Below are positions 6,132-12,498 of a stretch of DNA of 17,768 bases, piece by piece. The stretch's first letter is position 1, and each line of letters begins with the position of its first letter. Location of the stretch: the NCBI GenBank assembly GCA_937916125.1, contig CALGGE010000094.1, positions 1 through 17,768 on the forward strand, written 5' to 3'. Origin of the DNA: an uncultured Elusimicrobia bacterium (GTDB lineage Bacteria > Elusimicrobiota > Endomicrobiia > Endomicrobiales > Endomicrobiaceae). The notes beneath the pieces were generated by a model. It was not told where the DNA came from. It was given only the letters and a program-made list of their open reading frames with translations, and did no database searches. The position numbers and the translations under genes are program-made.

Positions 6132-7790
6132 ATGTTAGAAAAATATATAACAACAAAACATTTTGACACTTACGAAGATTTTGTAAAAAATTTTAAGATA
6201 AATGTTCCCGATAATTTTAATTTCGGGTTTGATATCGTTGACGGATGGGCAGAACGGGAACCGAACAAAAAGGCTCTTGTATGGTGCGATGATAAGGGCG
6301 AAGAAAAAACTTTTACCTTTGAAGATATAAAAAAATACACGAATAAAACCGCTAATTTTTTTAAGAGAATCGGTATAAAAAAAGGTGATACGGTTCTTCT
6401 TATATTAAAAAGAAGATTTGAATTTTGGTTTTCCGTGGTTGCTCTTCATAAAATAGGAGCAATAGGAATACCTGCCACGCATTTATTAACGGAAAAAGAT
6501 ATTGTTTACAGATGTAATGCAGCAAGTGTTAAAATGGCTGTAGTTGTGGATGCTCACGGACTTGTTGATGTTGTAAATAATTCTCAACCTAAAGCACCTT
6601 CGTTGAAATATAAAGTTTGTGTTAATTCCAAAGGAGCAGACGGTTGGTATAATTTTACGGAAGAAATAGAAAAAGAATCCGATGTTTTTGAAAGACCGAA
6701 AGGTGCCGATGCAACTGCAAATCATGATAATATGTTGTTGTATTTTACGTCCGGTACTACAGGAATGCCGAAAATGGTTACGCATGATTTTACTTATCCG
6801 TTGGGGCTTTTAATCGTCGGACAATGGCATAATCTTCAAGAGAACGGTTTACATATAACCGTTGCCGATACGGGCTGGGCTAAAGCTGCCTGGGGTAAAA
6901 TTTATGCTCAGTGGATAACAGGAACTGCCGTGTTTGTTTATGATTTTGACAAATTTACACCGAAAGATATTTTGGAACAAATTTCCAAACATAAAGTAAC
7001 TTCTTTCTGTGCACCTCCGACGATATACAGATATTTAATAAAAGAAGATTTGCCGAGTTATGATTTATCAAATTTAAAATATTGTACGATAGCCGGCGAA
7101 CCGCTTGATGCGGAAATGTATAATAATTGGAAAAAGATTACAGGAATAAGATTAATGGAATCTTACGGACAGACAGAGCTTGTTTCAATTATCGGAAATT
7201 TCCCGATGATGACGCCTAAGCCCGGCTCAATAGGAAAACCTGCACCGTATTATGATATAGATATTGTTGATGACGAATATAAATCCTGCGAGTTCGGTGA
7301 GGTTGGACAGATAGTGGTTCGTCTGCACGGAGAAAAACCGGCAGGTCTTTTTAACGGATACTATAAAGATCCCGACCTTACAAAACAGGTTATGCACGAC
7401 GGATTATATTTTACCGGTGATACCGCGTACAGAGATGAAGACGGATATATTTGGTTTGTGGGAAGAGTTGATGATGTTATAAAAAGCTCCGGTTACAGAA
7501 TAGGACCTTTCGAAGTGGAAAGTGCATTGCTGGAACATCCTGCCGTTTTGGAATGTGCAATAACTGCCGTTCCCGATCCGGACAGAGGACAAATAGTAAA
7601 AGCAACGGTTGTTTTGGCAAAAGGTTTTAAGGCAAGTGACGACTTAAAAAAAGAATTACAGAACCACGTAAAAAGAGTTACTGCTCCTTATAAGTATCCG
7701 AGAATTGTTGAGTTTGTTGACGAACTTCCGAAAACAATCAGCGGAAAAATAAGAAGAGTTCAAATAAGAGAAGCCGATAAACAAAAATAA
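6132..7790 (+). CDS. AMP-forming acyl-CoA synthetase (acetyl-CoA / medium-chain ligase type)
   Basis: 552 residues, full length for this family. ANL-superfamily motifs are intact: the P-loop-like YFTSGTTGMPK at about 203-213, YGQTE at 345-349, the hinge region TGD at 428-430 with GRVDDVIKSSGYRIGPFEVE, and PKTISGKIRR carrying the adenylating lysine Lys539. The enzyme activates a carboxylic acid with ATP to an acyl-AMP and then to the CoA thioester in the cytosol. The overall sequence resembles the medium-chain (MACS) group, but the substrate (acetate, another short acid or an aromatic acid) cannot be read from the sequence. GGAG at 6117-6120 precedes the ATG. It shares an operon with the XRE-cupin regulator, a pairing common in anaerobes. 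Confidence 0.92.
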   Translation: MLEKYITTKHFDTYEDFVKNFKINVPDNFNFGFDIVDGWAEREPNKKALVWCDDKGEEKTFTFEDIKKYTNKTANFFKRIGIKKGDTVLLILKRRFEFWFSVVALHKIGAIGIPATHLLTEKDIVYRCNAASVKMAVVVDAHGLVDVVNNSQPKAPSLKYKVCVNSKGADGWYNFTEEIEKESDVFERPKGADATANHDNMLLYFTSGTTGMPKMVTHDFTYPLGLLIVGQWHNLQENGLHITVADTGWAKAAWGKIYAQWITGTAVFVYDFDKFTPKDILEQISKHKVTSFCAPPTIYRYLIKEDLPSYDLSNLKYCTIAGEPLDAEMYNNWKKITGIRLMESYGQTELVSIIGNFPMMTPKPGSIGKPAPYYDIDIVDDEYKSCEFGEVGQIVVRLHGEKPAGLFNGYYKDPDLTKQVMHDGLYFTGDTAYRDEDGYIWFVGRVDDVIKSSGYRIGPFEVESALLEHPAVLECAITAVPDPDRGQIVKATVVLAKGFKASDDLKKELQNHVKRVTAPYKYPRIVEFVDELPKTISGKIRRVQIREADKQK

Positions 7791-7849
7791 TTTTATTGTT
7801 TTTTATCGTATTTATAGTCTTCGAATGTTATATTAACGACAATTTTTTA

Positions 7850-7878
7850 TTGACAAAAAAAGATAAAATGTTTAAAAT
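7850..7878 (+). promoter_or_regulatory. Predicted sigma-70-type promoter of tRNA-Arg
   Basis: A perfect -35 TTGACA (7850-7855), a 17-base spacer and -10 TAAAAT (7873-7878), 32 bases before the tRNA. It may also serve the genes that follow the tRNA, since no terminator hairpin is visible between the tRNA and position 8169. Confidence 0.75.
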
Positions 7879-7883
7879 ACTTA

Positions 7884-7906
7884 AGCCGATATTTTTCTTA
7901 TCGGCT
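7884..7906 (+). repeat. 8-bp hairpin in the tRNA-Arg leader
   Basis: AGCCGATA (7884-7891) and TATCGGCT (7899-7906) form a perfect 8-bp stem with a 7-base T-rich loop. The expected transcription start (about 7885) falls at the first base pair, so the primary transcript would begin with this hairpin, four bases before the mature tRNA. There is no T-run after the stem, so it is not a terminator on this strand. Confidence 0.65.
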
Positions 7907-7910
7907 GACT

Positions 7911-7984
7911 GCGCCCATAGCTCAATTGGATAGAGCGTTTGACTACGAATCAAAAGGTTAGAGGTTCAACTCCTCTTGGGCGCG
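7911..7984 (+). tRNA. tRNA-Arg (anticodon ACG)
   Basis: A complete cloverleaf. The acceptor stem pairs GCGCCCA (7911-7917) with TGGGCGC (7977-7983), discriminator G. The D-arm is AGCTC...GAGC, the anticodon stem TTTGA/TCAAA encloses CTACGAA (anticodon ACG, the A normally edited to inosine), and the T-arm is AGAGG-TTCAACT-CCTCT. CCA is not encoded: the next bases are AGT, unlike tRNA-Ser in this window. Confidence 0.96.
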
Positions 7985-7997
7985 AGTAAAATTTGAT

Positions 7998-8114
7998 AAC
8001 GACAGTTGAAGAGTTGAAAAGTTGAAGAGTTGAGAACGACAATGTACAATGTTTGATGTACAATGTACAATGAACGACAACGGCAAACGGCAACGACAAA
8101 CAACGACAGTTGAA
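7998..8114. repeat. Intergenic short-repeat patch bounded by a 13-base direct repeat
   Basis: AACGACAGTTGAA occurs at 7998-8010 and 8102-8114. Between the copies are four tandem 8-mers of the type AGTTGAAR/AGTTGAGA (8004-8035), repeated AATGTACA-type words (8041-8072) containing the palindrome TGTACA, and further AACGAC words starting at 8035, 8073 and 8092. This patch fills most of the gap between tRNA-Arg and the nfu-like gene. I see no gene in it. Pieces recur elsewhere in the window: TTGAAGAGTTGA on the minus strand at 11871-11882 and ACAATGTACAAT at 15339-15350. Confidence 0.8.
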
Positions 8115-8168
8115 AGGTTTTTGGAAAAGAATTTAAAAAAATAAAAAAGAATATAAAGGTGGAATAAA

Positions 8169-8390
8169 ATGAAAGAAAAAGTTGAAGCTGTTTTAAACAA
8201 AGTAAGACCTTCTCTTCTTGCAGATGGAGGAAATGTTGAATTGGTGGATGTTACCGCCGACAATATTGTTCATGTAAAATTGGTTGGCCATTGTGCCGGA
8301 TGTCCTATGGCAACAATGACATTGCAGATGGGAATAAAGAAGGCTATTATGGAAGAACTTCCCGAGATAAAGGACGTTGTATCCATATAA
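8169..8390 (+). CDS. NifU C-terminal-domain (Nfu-type) Fe-S protein
   Basis: 73 residues, a stand-alone Nfu domain. Such proteins hold or carry a 4Fe-4S cluster in the cytosol between scaffold and target enzymes. The N-terminal helix is followed by RPSLLADGGNVELVDV, the family hallmark, and the cluster-binding CxxC is at Cys42-Cys45 (HCAGCPMAT). It lacks the IscU-like and ferredoxin-like domains of full NifU. AAGGTGG at 8157-8163 precedes the ATG. With SufC/SufB at 2983-4646 it may complete the Fe-S supply route. The next gene begins one base after its stop. Confidence 0.93.
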   Translation: MKEKVEAVLNKVRPSLLADGGNVELVDVTADNIVHVKLVGHCAGCPMATMTLQMGIKKAIMEELPEIKDVVSI

Positions 8391-8391
8391 A

Positions 8392-8865
8392 ATGAAAGTC
8401 GGTATTTTATCTGATACACACAATAATATTGATAAAATATTAAAGGCAATAAAATTTTTTAATCTCCGACAGACAGAATTTGTTCTGCATGCCGGAGATT
8501 TTTCCTATCCGCAAGCTGCAAAATATTTCGAAAAATTAAACTGTCCGTTTATGGCTGTTTTCGGTAATAACGATTTTGCCGTTTACGAATTAAAAAAAGT
8601 TATGGACCCTTTCGGAAGTATTTTTGAACCGCCTTATGAATTTGTTTTGGACGGGAAAGATTTTTTAATGACGCATCGTTTTTATACGCCGTCAAAAAAA
8701 TATGATTATATTATCTGCGGTCATACGCACAGACCTTTGATATTGAAAACATATAACGGACTGGTAATAAATCCCGGAGAGACTACGGGAACAAGATACG
8801 GCAGAAGTACGGTGGCAATATTGGAAACAAATACCAATCATGCTGAGATTTTTGATTTAGATTAA
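8392..8865 (+). CDS. YfcE/MJ0936-type metallophosphoesterase
   Basis: 157 residues from ATG 8392. The start MKVGILSDTHNN is that of the family, whereas the in-frame TTG at 8377 lies inside the upstream gene. Two-metal phosphoesterase motifs are in order: DTH (Asp8, His10), GDF (Asp36), GNND (58-61), a metal-binding His in MTH, and GHTH near the end. Members are small cytosolic phosphodiesterases active on model substrates; the natural substrate is generally unknown. The ribosome site is weak (AAGGA about 17 bases away), so translation is probably coupled to the Nfu gene. Confidence 0.92.
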   Translation: MKVGILSDTHNNIDKILKAIKFFNLRQTEFVLHAGDFSYPQAAKYFEKLNCPFMAVFGNNDFAVYELKKVMDPFGSIFEPPYEFVLDGKDFLMTHRFYTPSKKYDYIICGHTHRPLILKTYNGLVINPGETTGTRYGRSTVAILETNTNHAEIFDLD

Positions 8866-8874
8866 AAATATATT

Positions 8875-10251
8875 ATGAACCAAAAAGAAAAAAATCCGTT
8901 TTTATCAACAAGCTTATCAAGTTTATTATTTAAATTTTCCGCACCTGCCGTGGCAGGTATGGTAGCTAATGCATTGTATAATATAATCGCAAGGCTTCTT
9001 GTGGGAAATGAAGTCGGTCCGCTCGGTATAGCAGGTATAACCGTTACATTTCCCATAACAATTATTTTTATGGCGTTCAGTGCTTTTATCGGTGTCGGAG
9101 GCAATGCTTTATTTTCAATTGCTTTAGGCAAGAAAGAATATGATAGAGCCGAAAATATTATGGGCAATACGACTATTCTTCTTGTTGTCGTATCTTTTGT
9201 CGTTGCCGTTTTTTCTTATTTATTTTTAGATAAATTGCTGGTTGTTTTCGGTGCAAGCGAAGACGTATTGCCGTACGCCAAAGAATATATGAATATAGCG
9301 ACAATAGGTTTTACTCTGTGGTCGGTAGGTGCAGGTATGAACCATTTTATAAGATCAAGCGGTCATCCGAAAATTGCTCTTATGACGCAGATTATAGGAA
9401 ATGTTGTAAATATTATCGTCGGACCGCTTTTTATTTATGTGCTTCATTGGGGAATGACGGGGGCTGCTCTTGCAGGTATATTCGGGCAGGTATCGAGTTT
9501 TGTTTGGATATTTTTATTTTTCTTCGGAGCAAAAAGCACGTACAAAATCAGAATTAAATATTTCGTTTTAAAAAGCGATATTGTTTTTGCCGCTTTTGCA
9601 ATAGGAATATCTCAGCTTGTTTTTCAATTATCGTCGTGTTTCTTAAATTTGATTTTAAATCGTTCTTTAGTTCATTATGGGGGAGATACGGCTCTTGCCG
9701 CAATCGGTATCGTGATGGCGATAAATTCCCTGATAATGTTTACGATATTCGGAATATCGCAGGGTACTCAGCCTTTGGTAGGTTATAATTACGGAGCAAG
9801 ACATTTTGCTACGGCGATACAAACAACGAAAATGGCTATTCGCTGGAGCAGTATTATTTTGATAATAGGTTTCATTATTACGGAAATTTTTGCCGTTCCG
9901 ATAGTAAGATTATTTAATTCTACCGACGAAAATTTGATAGCCATATCGGCACGCGGATTGAGATTTGTTAATTTTATGTTGCCTGTGATTTCTTTACATA
10001 TTTTCGGAAGTACATATTTTCAGGCGATAAACAAACCTGTTCAGGCAACCATATTAAGTTTGGCAAGACAGGTTTTGTTGTTGATACCTTTTGTACTGAT
10101 ACTTCCGTTGTTTTTCGGCCTTGACGGCGTATTTTTGGCTACTACGTTTGCGGATTTCTTTGCGTGTCTGATATCTGCCGTTTTGTTGTATTTTTATTTT
10201 AAAAAATATAATCAAACGCTTTTGTTCCCTAAAAAAAAAGTTGCCATTTAA
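8875..10251 (+). CDS. MATE-family multidrug/metabolite efflux transporter
   Basis: 458 residues with about 12 membrane helices in two homologous halves, the expected size and layout for MATE proteins, which export cationic compounds in exchange for Na+ or H+. Family signatures include FSAPAVAGMVANALYNII and GNEVGPLGIAGITVTFP in the first half, and GISQGTQPLVGYNYGA followed by YFQAINKPVQATILSLARQ in the second. In many relatives the helix after NALYNI has an Asp (NIVD); here it is Ala (NIIARL), so the usual acidic residue is missing at that point. No strong ribosome site is visible. The start is 9 bases after the phosphoesterase stop, suggesting cotranscription. The substrate is unknown. Confidence 0.93.
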   Translation: MNQKEKNPFLSTSLSSLLFKFSAPAVAGMVANALYNIIARLLVGNEVGPLGIAGITVTFPITIIFMAFSAFIGVGGNALFSIALGKKEYDRAENIMGNTTILLVVVSFVVAVFSYLFLDKLLVVFGASEDVLPYAKEYMNIATIGFTLWSVGAGMNHFIRSSGHPKIALMTQIIGNVVNIIVGPLFIYVLHWGMTGAALAGIFGQVSSFVWIFLFFFGAKSTYKIRIKYFVLKSDIVFAAFAIGISQLVFQLSSCFLNLILNRSLVHYGGDTALAAIGIVMAINSLIMFTIFGISQGTQPLVGYNYGARHFATAIQTTKMAIRWSSIILIIGFIITEIFAVPIVRLFNSTDENLIAISARGLRFVNFMLPVISLHIFGSTYFQAINKPVQATILSLARQVLLLIPFVLILPLFFGLDGVFLATTFADFFACLISAVLLYFYFKKYNQTLLFPKKKVAI

Positions 10252-10269
10252 AAAAGTATATGCTATAAT
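10241..10269 (+). promoter_or_regulatory. Predicted sigma-70-type promoter of the pilin/LPS gene run
   Basis: -35 TTGCCA (10241-10246), a 17-base spacer and a perfect -10 TATAAT (10264-10269). The -35 overlaps the end of the MATE gene. The expected leader before the pilin start is about 57 bases. It is the only clear promoter I see upstream of kdsA. Confidence 0.7.
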
Positions 10270-10332
10270 ATTTTGCACAGATAATTTTGATGTTAAATTA
10301 AAAAATATAAGAACCTTATATTGGAGGTCATC

Positions 10333-10791
10333 TTGATTTTTGAATGTAAGAATAAAAGTAATAAAGGGTTTACGCTTATTGAGCTTATGGTAATAATTGT
10401 TATCGTCGGTATTTTGTCTCTCGTCGGACAGATTGTTTTTAAAAGTTATACAAAACAGGCTGTGTTGACCGAGGGACGTTCTTTGATGTCCACTATTCTT
10501 ACAGCTCAGAAAAATTATTATGTTGAATATTCAAACGTTTATAAAAGAACTTCCACATGGAATGACTGGACTATTGAAGATGTTGTACTTGATATAGATG
10601 CCAGCAGTTGCAAATATTTTACCGCATTTACGGTAAGTAATAAAGATGAGGGTTCTTCTACGGAATTTGTTGCATACGCACCTATTCCCCAAAAGGCTTA
10701 TAAAGACGGGAAAACTATGTTGAGAATGGGATTCAATATGAAAAAAGGATATGTTACCGTTTCAGATCCCGAGTATTTACAGATCGGTTGA
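10333..10791 (+). CDS. Type IV pilin-like / type II pseudopilin protein
   Basis: 152 residues starting at TTG 10333. This start is decided by GGAGG at 10323-10327, 5 bases upstream; no ATG exists before the conserved region. A class III signal is present: a short basic leader ending NKG, then FTLIELMVIIVIVGILSLV, with Glu at mature position 5. Prepilin peptidase should cut after Gly, leaving a hydrophobic helix and a soluble C-terminal domain of about 110 residues containing only one cysteine in its mature part, so the usual pilin disulfide is not possible. Pilins of this kind form type IV pili or type II secretion pseudopili. No assembly genes are nearby. kdsA starts 21 bases after its stop. 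Confidence 0.88.
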   Translation: MIFECKNKSNKGFTLIELMVIIVIVGILSLVGQIVFKSYTKQAVLTEGRSLMSTILTAQKNYYVEYSNVYKRTSTWNDWTIEDVVLDIDASSCKYFTAFTVSNKDEGSSTEFVAYAPIPQKAYKDGKTMLRMGFNMKKGYVTVSDPEYLQIG

Positions 10792-10812
10792 TAAATTTTT
10801 AAGGTGCAACAA

Positions 10813-11643
10813 ATGGGTAAGTTTACTAAAATTAATATTTCAAATAAATTTGAGTTGGCAAACAATTTGTCGTTAAGTATAATAGCCGGTCCGTGTGTTA
10901 TAGAAAATAAGAAAGAAACTTTTGATTTGGCAAAAAAATTAAAAGAAATTTGTTTGGAAAAAGAAATAAATTTTGTTTTTAAAGCTTCCTACGATAAGGC
11001 GAACAGATCTTCCGCGGATTCTTACAGAGGACCGGGAATAGATGAAGGCTTGGAGATTTTGTCGGAGATAAAAGAAAAATTAAATGTTCCTGTTCTTACC
11101 GACGTACATAAAATAAACGATGTTGAAAAAGTTGCTAAGGTTGTAGATATTATACAAATACCGGCTTTTTTGTGCAGACAGACTGATTTGGTTGTAGAGT
11201 GTGCAAAAAGCGGTGTTCCCGTCAATGTAAAAAAAGGCCAGTTCATGGCACCTGAGGATATGCTTCAGGTAATAAATAAGATAAAAAGATTTAATAACAA
11301 AATTTCTCTCACGGAAAGAGGTGTAAGTTTCGGGTACAGAAACCTTATTGTCGATTACAGATCTTTAGAAATAATGAAGATGTTCGGATATCCCGTGATT
11401 TTTGATGCCACACACAGCGTACAGAGGCCGGGGGGCTTAGGCAACAAAAGCGGAGGCGACAGACAGTTTGTTCCTACCCTTGCGAAAGCCGCAACGGCGG
11501 TGGGAGTGGCTGCACTTTTTATGGAAGTACATAAAAATCCCGATAAGGCTCTCTCCGATGGGGCAAACAGTGTGGATTTGAAAATGTTCAAAACGATGAT
11601 TAATCAGATTGTAAAAATTGATAAGCTTATTAAGGATTTTTAG
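10813..11643 (+). CDS. kdsA: 3-deoxy-8-phosphooctulonate synthase (KdsA), metal-dependent type
   Basis: 276 residues from ATG 10813, with AAGGTG at 10801-10806; an in-frame GTG at 10804 is part of that ribosome site. KdsA condenses phosphoenolpyruvate with arabinose 5-phosphate to Kdo-8-phosphate, a precursor of the LPS inner core. Motifs: FKASYDKANRSS, RGPGIDEGLE, LTDVHK, IPAFLCRQTDL, VNVKKGQF, TERGVSFGYRN, DATHSVQRPGG and KALSDGAN. Cys28 in AGPCVIEN replaces the Asn of E. coli-type enzymes and, with the His of DATHS, the Glu of FMEVH and the Asp of ALSDG, forms the metal site of the Aquifex-type class. It sits in a run with kdsC, which performs the following step. Confidence 0.97.
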   Translation: MGKFTKINISNKFELANNLSLSIIAGPCVIENKKETFDLAKKLKEICLEKEINFVFKASYDKANRSSADSYRGPGIDEGLEILSEIKEKLNVPVLTDVHKINDVEKVAKVVDIIQIPAFLCRQTDLVVECAKSGVPVNVKKGQFMAPEDMLQVINKIKRFNNKISLTERGVSFGYRNLIVDYRSLEIMKMFGYPVIFDATHSVQRPGGLGNKSGGDRQFVPTLAKAATAVGVAALFMEVHKNPDKALSDGANSVDLKMFKTMINQIVKIDKLIKDF

Positions 11644-11651
11644 GTGTTGTG

Positions 11652-11855
11652 ATGGCTAAGAAAGAAAAAGAACATGAGTATAAAAATACTTGGATGCCTT
11701 CGCTAAAATGGCTTTTAAGAGTACTGGCAATAATATATATTTTTATAATTATTGCCTTTTTTGCTTTTAATTATATGTTAAAGCCGTATATGAGAGATAT
11801 TCCGAAAGAATTAACACCGTGGATACAGGGAAACGCCGCAACGTCGGAAGATTAG
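11652..11855 (+). CDS. Small single-pass membrane protein between kdsA and kdsC
   Basis: 67 residues from ATG 11652, with AGGTG at 11642-11646, 5 bases upstream and overlapping the kdsA stop. The N-terminal ~20 residues are charged (KKEKEHEYKN), one membrane helix spans about residues 22-44 (LLRVLAIIYIFIIIAFFAF), and a short tail contains RDIPKELTPWIQG. I recognise no family. By the positive-inside rule the N-terminus is cytosolic and the tail periplasmic. Tight linkage to kdsA suggests a role near LPS synthesis or simply cotranscription; this is inference. Confidence 0.7.
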   Translation: MAKKEKEHEYKNTWMPSLKWLLRVLAIIYIFIIIAFFAFNYMLKPYMRDIPKELTPWIQGNAATSED

Positions 11856-11870
11856 CACCATTTCACACTA

Positions 11871-11916
11871 TCAACTCTTCAAATATTTAACTATGTTCGT
11901 CATGCGAATTTGAAGA
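11871..11916. repeat. Inverted repeat and dispersed-repeat fragment before kdsC
   Basis: TCTTCAAAT (11876-11884) and ATTTGAAGA (11908-11916) form a 9-bp stem with a 23-base loop that itself contains TTCG/CGAA arms (11896-11899, 11905-11908). The left arm is part of TCAACTCTTCAA (11871-11882), the exact reverse complement of a word found twice in the 8 kb repeat patch. It lies in a 96-base gap inside an otherwise very compact gene run. Confidence 0.6.
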
Positions 11917-11951
11917 AAGGCAATGGCACAGAAGCAGATGGAGATAAAACA

Positions 11952-12488
11952 ATGAAGAAATATGCAAAACAAATAATGACCGCAGCATCAAAAATAAAAT
12001 TAATTGCTACCGATATAGATGGAGTATTAACCGCAGGAGAAATAATTATCCTTGAGAGCGGCGAAGAAGTAAAACTGTGGAATGTTAAAGACAGACAGGG
12101 CTTAAACCTTTTAAAGAAAAATCTTCCCGAAGTAAAGATTGCATGGATCAGCGGCAGAAAATCAAAACAATTGGAACTTAGAGCAAAAGAACAGAAAATA
12201 GATTTTCTGGTTCAGGAATGTAAAGATAAAGTTAAATCTCTTATAGAAATAGCAAATAAACTTAAAATAAGTTTTGACGAAATAGCATATATCGGCGATG
12301 ATATTATAGATTTGGGTGCTTTAAAAGCAACAGGTCTTTCCGTATGCCCCAAAGATGCCGTTTTTGAAGTTAAAAAAGTTTCAAGGTGTATTTCTCAGTA
12401 TGACGGCGGAAGAGGCGTTTTTAGAGAGGTTTGCGAGATTGTATTAAAAGCCAAGAAAGTTTGGGATGATATAATAAACAGACAATAA
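11952..12488 (+). CDS. kdsC: 3-deoxy-D-manno-octulosonate 8-phosphate phosphatase
   Basis: 178 residues from ATG 11952, chosen because GGAG at 11940-11943 precedes it by 8 bases; the in-frame TTG at 11910 lies in the inverted repeat. KdsC is a cap-less HAD phosphatase that removes phosphate from Kdo-8-phosphate. HAD motifs: DIDGVLT (nucleophile Asp21, general acid Asp23), ISGRKS (motif II), a conserved Lys in the CKDKV region (motif III) and IGDDIIDLGAL (motif IV). LWNVKDRQGLNLL and the C-terminal GGRGVFREVCEIVL are typical of KdsC. It works directly after KdsA, encoded two genes upstream. Confidence 0.96.
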   Translation: MKKYAKQIMTAASKIKLIATDIDGVLTAGEIIILESGEEVKLWNVKDRQGLNLLKKNLPEVKIAWISGRKSKQLELRAKEQKIDFLVQECKDKVKSLIEIANKLKISFDEIAYIGDDIIDLGALKATGLSVCPKDAVFEVKKVSRCISQYDGGRGVFREVCEIVLKAKKVWDDIINRQ

Positions 12489-12498
12489 ATTATTAATT

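Noticed and set aside
7791..7849. A/T-only near-inverted repeat after the acyl-CoA ligase as a terminator
   Set aside because: Pairing is imperfect and entirely A-T; no stable stem can be drawn.
8004..8035. Four tandem 8-mers as a possible CRISPR array or phage attachment repeat
   Set aside because: The units are contiguous without spacers and degenerate, no cas or integrase gene is near, and the tRNA-Arg 3' end is not duplicated downstream.
9318..9557. 79-codon open frame inside the MATE gene
   Set aside because: Cys- and Arg-rich translation with no ribosome site, nested in a clearly conserved gene; a frame shadow.
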